From the NCBI GenBank assembly GCA_026392465.1, contig JAPLCA010000006.1, positions 45,218 to 109,217 on the forward strand: DNA of 64,000 nucleotides, in the 5' to 3' direction. The position numbers were made by a program, and so were the translations under genes. Source of the stretch: Propionibacteriales bacterium (GTDB lineage Bacteria > Actinomycetota > Actinomycetes > Propionibacteriales > Nocardioidaceae). Below, piece by piece: positions 8,165 to 15,267 of the stretch (its first letter is position 1; every line of letters starts with the position of its first letter). Below the pieces are notes generated by a model. It was not told the DNA's origin and ran no database searches. It was given only the letters and a program-made list of their open reading frames with translations.

Positions 8165-8560
8165 GTGGACGACAACGACCAGCTCGAAGCAGGCGGGCAC
8201 GCGTCGGCGGCCCGCGAGCACGTCTACGGCTTCAACCGCGCCACGATGTGGGAGCAGGACCAGATCCCGGCTGAGACCTCCGCCCAGCTGGCGGAGTTCG
8301 CCGAGATCGCGGCCGCACTCCCCCAGGCATCATCGCAGCTTTCCAGCACGCTCGAGCAGGCTCTGGCTCACCAGGTGCTCAGCATGGATGCGATGACCGA
8401 CGAGTCGGACCCGGCGATGGCGATCGGCGTCGCTCGCCTCCATCTAGAGGAGGCCCGCGGTCTCGCGGTCGACCTGCACAAGCACCTCAACGCCGCGCGC
8501 AACGCCACCGCGCACGTCATCAGCCAGGGCGCCGACGACGGCCAGGAGTCGATGCCCTGA
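8165..8560 (+). CDS. Helical protein of unknown function (131 residues)
   Basis: Translation from GTG 8165 is supported by GGAGGGAAG upstream. The protein looks wholly alpha-helical and soluble (SQLSSTLEQALAHQVLSMDA, then ARGLAVDLHKHLNAARNATA). The segment DLHKHLNAARNAT resembles DLFVHLNRASQSV in the 237-residue protein encoded at 8844, suggesting two members of one element-borne family. It also shares a DQIP motif with the large protein at 13186. No catalytic motif or membrane segment is seen. Function unknown. Confidence 0.7.
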   Translation: MDDNDQLEAGGHASAAREHVYGFNRATMWEQDQIPAETSAQLAEFAEIAAALPQASSQLSSTLEQALAHQVLSMDAMTDESDPAMAIGVARLHLEEARGLAVDLHKHLNAARNATAHVISQGADDGQESMP

Positions 8561-8684
8561 GACCAGCCCTGACCCGGCCCCGCTGACGCATCAGCGAAGA
8601 TTTCTTCGCGTCGGGTGATCGCCCCGACGGGTCGACCTTCCTTTGGTGACTGAGAGATGACCCCGGTCCACCAAGGAGCTGCCC

Positions 8685-8837
8685 GTGAGCACGCCCACCG
8701 ATTCCCCGTCCGCGGCCGACCGTGACCCGGTCCAGGACGTCCGCGCACACCTCGAGCAGGCCCTGGCTGCGCTCGATCAACTCCGCGAGGTCCTGCCCCC
8801 TCCCACCGCTCCGCCCGCCCGAAACCGGAGGCGGTGA
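8685..8837 (+). CDS. Small acidic protein (50 residues)
   Basis: A GTG start with AAGGAG 8 bp upstream. The product is VSTPTDSPSAADRDPVQDV followed by a single helix (RAHLEQALAALDQLREVL) and a Pro/Arg-rich tail. It ends 6 bp before the next gene, so it is likely the first cistron of the 8685-10504 operon. Function unknown. Confidence 0.55.
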   Translation: MSTPTDSPSAADRDPVQDVRAHLEQALAALDQLREVLPPPTAPPARNRRR

Positions 8838-8843
8838 GTCGGC

Positions 8844-9557
8844 ATGACCACCGACACCACAATGAGCGCCGCCGGCGCCGTGTTCGAGGCCGAGCAGGCC
8901 GTGGGCAGGGCCCGATGGGTGGTGGAGGAGCTGAAGGAGACGATCGGCTCCGCGCTCCGCGTGCTCAACGACGCCGAACTCGACTCGGCCAAGGCCAAGC
9001 TGTCCGGGCGCGGTTCCTTCTACCTCGAGGCCGCCGGCGAGCACCTGGGACGGCTGCGCACGAGGTGCAACGAGATGCCTGACCTGACGCACGACCTGTT
9101 CGTACACCTCAATCGCGCGTCGCAGTCGGTCACCGACGCCCGTGCCCTCCTCGACCCGGCCGACACCTCCGATCCCGTCATCGCCAGCGAGGTCGCCCAA
9201 CTCAAGCCGCACCTCGCGGTCGTCGGAGAGATGGTCACCCTGGCCAAGCCCGTCGCCCAGCTGGCTGCCCAGCACGTCGAGACGGCACACCAGGCCAGCC
9301 AGGACGTGACTGCCATGGGGCTGCTGGAGCCGGTCAGCCTGGAGCGGAGCATCGCGACCGCCGGCAAGGAGCTCGGCCGCGCCGACGAGGACGTGCGCCT
9401 GCTCGGCAACGTCGTCGACCACGCCGCGGCCAGCGCCCGTGAGTCGGCCGGGATCGCCAGCGAGATCACCGACAACGCTCGCCGGCGGATGTCCGAGCAG
9501 GCCCGTGACCCGATCCCGAGCCCCACCCTGCCGGGTCCCAGGACCCCGGGTCGGTAG
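8844..9557 (+). CDS. Long helical protein of unknown function (237 residues)
   Basis: Starts MTTDTTMSAAGAVFEAEQAV at ATG 8844. The predicted structure is a succession of long amphipathic helices with no membrane segment or enzyme motif (WVVEELKETIGSALRVL, AEHLGRL-type segments, AAASARESAGIASEITDNA). A Pro-rich tail closes the protein. It resembles chemoreceptor-like or phage structural coiled coils in composition only. It shares a DL-x2-HLN-x-A motif with the protein at 8165. It lies 8 bp upstream of the tandem DnaA-IV gene and is probably co-transcribed with it. Confidence 0.7.
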   Translation: MTTDTTMSAAGAVFEAEQAVGRARWVVEELKETIGSALRVLNDAELDSAKAKLSGRGSFYLEAAGEHLGRLRTRCNEMPDLTHDLFVHLNRASQSVTDARALLDPADTSDPVIASEVAQLKPHLAVVGEMVTLAKPVAQLAAQHVETAHQASQDVTAMGLLEPVSLERSIATAGKELGRADEDVRLLGNVVDHAAASARESAGIASEITDNARRRMSEQARDPIPSPTLPGPRTPGR

Positions 9558-9565
9558 AGCGAGCC

Positions 9566-10504
9566 ATGGATCTCGACCCGGGCGGCCGCCAGCTGGCGGG
9601 CCTCATCCTCGACGCGGCTGGCCGAGGCGAACATGACCAGGTCGCCAGCCTGATTGCACCGCTCGATGCAGAGCGGCTGTGCTCGCTGGTGACGGTGCTG
9701 GCCGTCCAGGTCGACCAGAGCGCGCCGGCCTCCTCGGCAACCGGCCCGGCCGCGGTGTGCGAGCTGGCCATCAACGCCGCGGCGCCGATGTTCGGCACGA
9801 CGCCGGAGGCGATTCTTAGCGCCGAACGCCGCCGACCAGTCAGCGATGCGCGGGCGGTGGCCATGACGGCCGCCCGCGAGACCGGCCTGTCCCTGCCGGC
9901 GATCGCCGAGCACTTCAACAAGGACCACGGCTCGGTGATCCATGCGGTCCGCCGCACCGCCGAGCGGCCCCGACTGGCCGACGCCGCGGCGCGGGTGAGC
10001 GAGCACGTCAACAGCCGCTACACCGCCCGTCTCCCCCGCACCGAGGAGAGCGTGGTCGACCTTCACCAGCGGCCTCTGGCCTCGACGTTCGAGCCCGATG
10101 GCCCGGTCGAGCACGCCGTGGTGGCGGCCGCGGATGCCTTCAACACCACACCGGAGGTCCTCCTGGGTGCCGACCGGAGCCGGGCGGCCGCCGATGCCCG
10201 GGCGGTGGCCATGACCGCCGCCCGGATCCACGGGCACAGCCTGCCCACGATCGCCCGGCACTTCGAGCGCGACCACACCACGGTGCTGCAGGCGACTCGG
10301 CGCATCGAGAAGACCCCGCCGCTGCGGGACCTGGCCGCCAAGATCGCCGCGGATCTCCCCGAGCAGCCGGCCAGCGCCAGCGCCGGCAGGCTGGAAGTCG
10401 ACGAGCACGTGCCCGAGAGAGGCCCCCGCTCCCTCGGGTTGCGCGAGCAGCAGCGGGCGATCCCCGTTGCCGCCGAGCGGGCGCAGCTGAGGGTCGCCCG
10501 GTGA
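9566..10504 (+). CDS. Tandem DnaA domain IV protein (no AAA+ domain)
   Basis: This 312-residue protein contains two copies of the DNA-binding domain IV of the replication initiator DnaA and nothing else recognisable. Copy 1 (about residues 62-148) has SDARAVAMTAARETGLSLPA, then HFNKDHGSVIHAVRR. Copy 2 (about 178-264) has ADARAVAMTAARIHGHSLPT, then HFERDHTTVLQATRR. Both follow the DnaA signature R-x-[IV]-A-M...SL-x2-I...F-x-RDH-[TS]-[TS]-V, and the copies are offset by 116 residues. The oligomerisation, linker and AAA+ domains of DnaA are missing, so it cannot act as a normal initiator. Plausible roles are DnaA-box occupancy, replication control of an element, or transcription control. The start ATG 9566 follows a weak GAGCGAG. 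Confidence 0.9.
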   Translation: MDLDPGGRQLAGLILDAAGRGEHDQVASLIAPLDAERLCSLVTVLAVQVDQSAPASSATGPAAVCELAINAAAPMFGTTPEAILSAERRRPVSDARAVAMTAARETGLSLPAIAEHFNKDHGSVIHAVRRTAERPRLADAAARVSEHVNSRYTARLPRTEESVVDLHQRPLASTFEPDGPVEHAVVAAADAFNTTPEVLLGADRSRAAADARAVAMTAARIHGHSLPTIARHFERDHTTVLQATRRIEKTPPLRDLAAKIAADLPEQPASASAGRLEVDEHVPERGPRSLGLREQQRAIPVAAERAQLRVAR

Positions 10505-10699
10505 AGGCACTGATCGGGCTGGCCGCGGCCGCGATCCTCGGGCTCACCGCCGGCGGGATCAAGGCCGCCCTGCCCGAAGTCCAGACAGGACCCGAGCCCG
10601 CCGAGGGCAAGACCAGCCAGGTGCGCGCAGGCGCTCGCCCGCGAGGAGTCGTACGCCGCGGCCACCGACGATGCCCAAGGCGCTGAGCGCGGCCTGTGA
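10501..10699 (+). pseudogene. Small exported or membrane-anchored protein, apparently frameshifted
   Basis: The GTG at 10501 overlaps the stop of the DnaA-IV gene (GTGA). It encodes a hydrophobic N-terminus (KALIGLAAAAILGLTAGGI) that would be a signal anchor, then EVQTGPEPAEGKTSQ. The natural continuation AQALAREESYAAATDDAQ, ending at TGA 10697-10699, is one frame away. The uninterrupted frame instead gives an Arg-rich tail. A one-base indel near 10620 is therefore likely. Function unknown. Confidence 0.45.
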
Positions 10700-10729
10700 G
10701 GCAACTGCTGAGAGCCAAGGGGCAGGTCA

Positions 10730-11180
10730 ATGGACGAGCAGCTGACGCTGGCCGCGAAGACGCTGGCCCGGTGGTGCTACGCCCGCGGCATCGACGAACG
10801 CCTCCTCGGCTGCGGTGAGCAGCTGTGCAGAGTCGCCGTCGACCAGGCCCTCGGCCGCCCCGCCCCGGCGCACCTCGAGCAGGCACTGTGGCAACAGACC
10901 GCCACGCTGCTAGGCCAGCGCCGCGACTGGGACCGCGAACACCAGGTGAGCCCACCGACGCCGGCCGCCTGCCTGCCCTGCGCCGTGGCGGCCGACCAAG
11001 TGCCCCACCCACGCCGGCCGGCGCTGTCGTGCCTGCGGTGGCCAACTGCACCGCATCGTCGTCGACGAGGGCTTCGGCACCCATCCGTGCTGCGACCGTC
11101 CCGGTGAGAACGGATCCTTGGGCGTCCTCAAGCACACCGCGCAGCAGCTGGGAGCCACGCTGCTGGCGCAGTCGGCGTGA
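10730..11180 (+). pseudogene. Zinc-ribbon-like protein, apparently frameshifted
   Basis: The first part, MDEQLTLAAKTLARWCYARG through WQQTATLLGQRRDWDREHQ, is clearly coding. The 3' part CRACGGQLHRIVVDEGFGTH, then PCC and DRPGENGSLG, ending at 11180, is also clearly coding but in another frame. It carries a CxxC...CC metal-binding pattern. A frame change within about 10930-10990 joins them into a protein of about 149 residues with an N-terminal helical and a C-terminal zinc-ribbon part. Either decay or an assembly indel. Specific function not known. Confidence 0.5.
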
Positions 11181-11302
11181 TCGGGCCCGGGTCGCCAAGA
11201 CGGATGCGCCGAGGGTGATCGCTCCCACCCCCGATCCGCACTTAGGAGACCAAGGAGGACTGGCGCAGCCTGTGCCGGTCCACGGGATCCATGGGAGTTC
11301 AC

Positions 11303-11533
11303 ATGAGTGACGCCGCTCGCGAGGAAGCCGCGCTCGAGGAAGAGGCTCGTCAGCGCGCCGAGGAGATCAGGGCCACCCAGGAGGCCGCCGCCCAGGCCGC
11401 GGCCGCCGACACCGGCCCCTCCCCCGACGCCGAGATCGCGCAGGTCCACCGGTCCGGGCGCCAGCACGACCACACCGACACGGCCGCCTACCAGCGGCCC
11501 CAGCTCGGCCGCCGCCGCGGCCCGCGGCGCTAG
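11303..11533 (+). CDS. Small charged helical protein (76 residues)
   Basis: Starts MSDAAREEAALEEEARQRAE at ATG 11303 with GGGAG 8 bp upstream (the alternative ATG at 11291 has poorer spacing). A strongly charged single helix of about 40 residues is followed by a basic C-terminus ending LGRRRGPRR. It has the look of a scaffold or nucleic-acid-associated small protein. No family recognised. Confidence 0.55.
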   Translation: MSDAAREEAALEEEARQRAEEIRATQEAAAQAAAADTGPSPDAEIAQVHRSGRQHDHTDTAAYQRPQLGRRRGPRR

Positions 11534-11542
11534 GGGGTCGCG

Positions 11543-11719
11543 ATGGCAACCGCGCTCGCATCAACGGACGCCAGCCGCATCCCCGGCCGCACAACGGTCC
11601 GCTGGGTCGACTGCTCCCACAAGCTGGGTTCGCTGCCGTGCATGAACCACAAGCCGCACGAGGGCAACGGCCACGGCTGCGTGCACCACTCCACCTCCGG
11701 CTTCCAGGACGACGAGTAG
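11543..11719 (+). CDS. Small Cys/His-rich protein (58 residues)
   Basis: ATG 11543, 9 bp after the previous stop and after GGGGG. The middle contains CSHKLGSLPCMNH and GHGCVHH, enough cysteines and histidines for one metal site. No membrane segment is seen. It is probably co-transcribed with the gene at 11303. Function unknown. Confidence 0.5.
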   Translation: MATALASTDASRIPGRTTVRWVDCSHKLGSLPCMNHKPHEGNGHGCVHHSTSGFQDDE

Positions 11720-11749
11720 CTCGCCGACCTGCAGCGCCAGAGAGCGTGC

Positions 11750-12622
11750 CTAGCCGTGGACCAGGTGCAGCCGCCGCCGCGCCGGCTGCTCGACGGCCGT
11801 CTCCAGGCGCTGCAGCCGCTCGAGCGTCATCGGATGGCCATGACGCCGGAGCAGGCCAGCCAGCACGGAGCCCAGCCCAAGGGAGACCACCAGCTGGTCG
11901 GCCGCGGCCTCCGCGCCGGCCTCGATCCGCCGGCTGGCTGCCGGCACCAGGTAGGTCAGGGCGATCACCGCGCCGCCCAAGATCCCCGGAGCGGCCCGGC
12001 CCTCAACGACCGACTGCACGATGCAGATCACCCCGACGACACCTCGCAGCGTCCACGCCAGCCGCATGAACGGAAGCCAGGCGAACGCCCGGGCCACGCC
12101 GCGGAACGACGCGCCCACCAGCCGCCACGGCGTCGTCGCCGCAAGCACAGCGAGCTCGAGCCGCGGCCGGATCGCACGCCGCCGGCCGACGGCATGAGCA
12201 ATCGCGGCGGCCGCCTCCGCAGCGGTCACTCCTCCCCGGTAGGTGGCGTTGAACAGTCCGGGGCTGACCATGACAGCGCCATCCGCGATCGCCGCAGCCA
12301 CCAGGGTGCCCGGACTCTGACGCCGGCGTACGAACAGGGTGCCGACGTCGACGCCGCGGACACCCAGCTCGGCGAGCACAGGCCCCATCACCTGGAGCTC
12401 AGCCGCAGTCGCAGGCCGCGACCGGGTCAGCGCCGCGGTCGCCGGCACCTCGAACTGGCCGAGCGCCAGTGCAACGAGCACGCCCGCTGCAGCCAGGAAT
12501 GCGATCAGGCCGAGCGCCGGCGGGAGCAGGGCGCACACCACCACGGTGAGGACGAAGCTCACCAGCAGCGCCGGCGCCAGCGTCACCACTCTCAGCACGG
12601 TCATCGGGAACCTCATCATCAC
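11750..12622 (-). CDS. Membrane protein resembling an M48 (HtpX-like) peptidase that has lost its zinc site
   Basis: A 290-residue membrane protein with two N-terminal transmembrane helices (about residues 8-50), then a soluble domain and two further hydrophobic stretches (about 190-230). The layout matches M48 peptidases. Where HExxH is expected the sequence is AAAAIAHAVGRRRA (HAxxR), so the catalytic Glu and second His are gone. The later EAAAD matches the ExxxD ligand region, keeping the fold signature. A catalytically dead homologue is therefore likely. GGAGGAGG precedes the GTG/ATG starts at 12622. It is convergent with the small-protein genes to its left. Confidence 0.6.
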   Translation of the reverse strand: MMMRFPMTVLRVVTLAPALLVSFVLTVVVCALLPPALGLIAFLAAAGVLVALALGQFEVPATAALTRSRPATAAELQVMGPVLAELGVRGVDVGTLFVRRRQSPGTLVAAAIADGAVMVSPGLFNATYRGGVTAAEAAAAIAHAVGRRRAIRPRLELAVLAATTPWRLVGASFRGVARAFAWLPFMRLAWTLRGVVGVICIVQSVVEGRAAPGILGGAVIALTYLVPAASRRIEAGAEAAADQLVVSLGLGSVLAGLLRRHGHPMTLERLQRLETAVEQPARRRLHLVHG

Positions 12623-12748
12623 GACCCTCCTCCATCTGTCAGCACTAGTGCGAATCTCTTGACTTTATCCGCGATGCTCGTCCGGCGACCGCCATACGAC
12701 ATAGGCGAACGAGACCAGTTTGTGCCCAGCCGCCGACACGACCCCGAG

Positions 12749-12757
12749 TTATCCACA
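12749..12757 (+). promoter_or_regulatory. Perfect DnaA box TTATCCACA
   Basis: An exact TTATCCACA in the 214-bp gap between the M48-like gene and the gene at 12837. Together with 4183-4191 and the palindrome at 4017 it is one of three DnaA-box-like sites in the same plasmid-like segment as the tandem DnaA-IV protein. The remainder of the gap shows no gene. Confidence 0.5.
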
Positions 12758-12836
12758 GCCCGCCGCGCAGCGGAGCGAGGACCGACCCGGACGTGGGTTC
12801 ATGGGCCAGACCGACCTCCGACCGAAAGGAACCCCC

Positions 12837-13196
12837 GTGGACACCCTCAACGCTGACGGCACTTGGGACCGCCTCGGCTCGATCGCCCTCCTGCTGCACC
12901 AAGCCGCCACCCAGGTATGGAGCGACGCCGACCGGGCGGCCGCCGACTCGCCGCTGCACGACCTCGGCCTCGGTGTCTACCTCGCGCACTCCCAGGCCAG
13001 CGCCCTGCTGCCCGAGGACTACGAGCTGCCCGACGTCGAGGTGGACGAGCTCGAGGAGCCCACCCCGCTGCAGCTGCTCACCGAGGCCGAGGAGCTGACC
13101 CGGCCCCTGCCGCTGCACCGACCCGACCTGCACGGCTCCCAGCTGGTCGTCGACCTGTGCGACCTCATCCGGGAAGCCCGCGGCCTTGGCTACTGA
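12837..13196 (+). CDS. Acidic helical protein of unknown function (119 residues)
   Basis: I chose GTG 12837 because GAAAGGA lies 6 bp upstream. An in-frame ATG at 12801 (MGQTDLRPKG) lacks such a site. The product begins VDTLNADGTWDRLGSIALLL and is acidic (ELPDVEVDELEEPTPLQLL). The last 11 bp overlap the TTG start of the next gene, so the two are co-translated. No domain recognised. Confidence 0.65.
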   Translation: MDTLNADGTWDRLGSIALLLHQAATQVWSDADRAAADSPLHDLGLGVYLAHSQASALLPEDYELPDVEVDELEEPTPLQLLTEAEELTRPLPLHRPDLHGSQLVVDLCDLIREARGLGY

Positions 13197-14712
13197 CCTG
13201 CGGCTGGCGTACGCCGACATCGACCAGGAGCTCTTCGACGTCGACCAGATCCCGATTACCGCGCGCGACGTGCGCAGCGTCGGCGAGATGCTCTTCGACG
13301 TCGACTACCTGGCGCGCCAGCTCCTCATGGACGTCGACGGAGACGCCGCCGGTACCCTGCTGCGCAGCTGGCCGACGATGGTCGCGGCCGCCGAGGACCT
13401 GTGGGCATCCCTGCCCGGTCGCCGCCCCGGCGTCGACGAGCGCGACCGGCCCATCACCACCCTCTCCGCCCAAGCCGCCACCATCGAGACCAGCCTCTCC
13501 GGCCGCACCGCCTGGCCAGGGCAAGGCCCAACCAGCCACCGCATCGACCAGATGACCCAGACCTTCCTCAACGCCGCCGCCCTGGTCCGCCGCTACGGCG
13601 CCGAGATCCCCCACGAGCAGCCCGACGCCCACCGCGACCTCGAGGCAGCACGCACCCGGATCATGCACGGGCTCTACCTCACCGCCCACGCCGTCAACGT
13701 CGCGCTCCAGCAGCACGGCCGCGACCGCGTCAACGACGCCCGCAGCGCCGGGCACCGGATCCACCTGGCGCAGCACCACTCCCCCTACGCGATCGCCCCC
13801 ACCGGTGCCTGGATCGACCGGATCTCCGCAAGCGAGAACACCGCCCGCAGCTACCTGAGCGACCGGTTCGCCCAAGCCCTCGCCGGCGAGGCGATGCGCC
13901 CCGTCGACGACCCCGGCCGGCTCGCGCAAGCGCTGGCCAACTGGGACATCCAGACCCACCGCGCGCTGGCCCGGGAACTCGAAACGTCCAACATCCTGCT
14001 GATCACCCGCACCCAGGGCCTGATCGCCGGCGCCAGCATGGTCCTCGTCGACGCCGCCGCGACTGCCGGCGCGCTCGAGCGTTCCGACCGCCTGATCCCC
14101 GCCATCGCCGAGACAGGACGCTCCTGGAGCAACCTGGCCAGCCGCTGGGGCGACCTCGCTCCCCCAGGAGCCCGCCTCGAGGAGCCACTGGCACGCGCGG
14201 CCGCGGAGGTCCGCGCCGCGTACCGCCAGATCACCCACGACAAGACCACCTTGGCCAGCCCGGAGGTCATCGCCAGCCGCCCAGGACTGCCCCAGGCAAT
14301 GCACGCCTCGCTGCGCGCGATCGAGGCCGGCTCCGAGCTCGCAGTCGTCGTCGCCGAGAAGGCCGACGCACCCGACCTCACCGGCCCGGCCCGAGCCCTG
14401 TCGCGCCGAGCTCACAACGACGTCGAGGCCGGCCTGGCTACCCCGCCTGCCGAGGGCGACGTCGTCTGGGTCTCCCCCGCCGACATCCTCGCCAAGCGCC
14501 TCGTGCCACTCCCCCCGCCCGTCGCGGAGACCCTGCGCGCGGCCAGCGACGCCACGATCGACGCCACAAGCTCGGCCTCCGCGGTGGTTACGGTGCACAT
14601 GCCGAGCAATGAACGAGTCCCGGCGAGGGTGAACACGCACCAAAGCCCTACCGGGCGAAATGAAGTGGCACCACTCACCGCCGGTATCCCAGCCAAGAGC
14701 CGTGGCCGGTGA
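13186..14712 (+). CDS. Large helical protein of unknown function (508 residues)
   Basis: Starts at TTG 13186 inside the end of the previous gene. The protein is soluble and almost entirely helical, with an N-terminal acidic part (FDVDQIPITARDVRSVGEML) and long amphipathic repeats. Examples are ARTRIMHGLYLTAHAVNVAL and ALARELETSNILLITRTQG. No catalytic motif is seen. Length, composition and context resemble conserved hypothetical proteins of actinobacterial integrative elements. The C-terminal 40 residues look disordered. The DQIP motif echoes the protein at 8165. A structural or surface-exclusion-type role is only a guess. Confidence 0.7.
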   Translation: MATDLRLAYADIDQELFDVDQIPITARDVRSVGEMLFDVDYLARQLLMDVDGDAAGTLLRSWPTMVAAAEDLWASLPGRRPGVDERDRPITTLSAQAATIETSLSGRTAWPGQGPTSHRIDQMTQTFLNAAALVRRYGAEIPHEQPDAHRDLEAARTRIMHGLYLTAHAVNVALQQHGRDRVNDARSAGHRIHLAQHHSPYAIAPTGAWIDRISASENTARSYLSDRFAQALAGEAMRPVDDPGRLAQALANWDIQTHRALARELETSNILLITRTQGLIAGASMVLVDAAATAGALERSDRLIPAIAETGRSWSNLASRWGDLAPPGARLEEPLARAAAEVRAAYRQITHDKTTLASPEVIASRPGLPQAMHASLRAIEAGSELAVVVAEKADAPDLTGPARALSRRAHNDVEAGLATPPAEGDVVWVSPADILAKRLVPLPPPVAETLRAASDATIDATSSASAVVTVHMPSNERVPARVNTHQSPTGRNEVAPLTAGIPAKSRGR

Positions 14713-15119
14713 CGACGCTTCGCGCCCATACAAGTCCGGTAGCACCGCAACTGAACCGCGCCTGCCACGAACTGTCGGAGGTGACTCGTACCCTCAAAGA
14801 GCCGGGCTCTCCAGGTTCCTCGGCAGAAGCGAGGTACCGGTGGGAGGCGGTAAGCAGGTCAAGTCGCAGCACGCACATCAGCGACGCTGGGATTGCCCTG
14901 ATTCACCAGCGGGTCAGCGCCATGGATCACGTCTGGCATGAGCGCACAGTCGACGCCGGGATCGATGGCACGATCGAGTTGCGCGACCCCGCGACGGGCG
15001 AAGTTAGCAACTGCCACCTCCAGGTGCAAAGCAAGGCCCGCGACAACGACTTCCGCCGCCTCGGACAGCTGGTCCTCGACGGACTCCACCTCCCAGATGA
15101 GACCGTCGGGTTCCCGTGA
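14709..15119 (+). pseudogene. Truncated DUF4365-domain gene
   Basis: The frame running through 14880-15060 encodes SDAGIALIHQRVSAMDHVWH, then DAGIDGTIELRDPATGEVSN and LQVQSKA. That is the start of a DUF4365 domain, a PD-(D/E)xK-like fold often N-terminal in defence or mobile-element proteins. The domain stops after about 60 residues and the frame ends at 15119, where full-length proteins continue for hundreds of residues. The stretch before it does not resemble the family, so the start is unclear. Best read as a remnant. Confidence 0.5.
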
Positions 15120-15267
15120 GGTGCCGTACGCAGGGCAGCGCGGGTCGTCGCTTGTGCCAACATATGTAATCCGGTGCGTTGTGCGCTTGTTGACGTAGCC
15201 TTTTCCATCTCAAGTATGTCCCATCTCGGGCATACCGCCGACCACCGGTCAAGTCACGGAGTTCACC

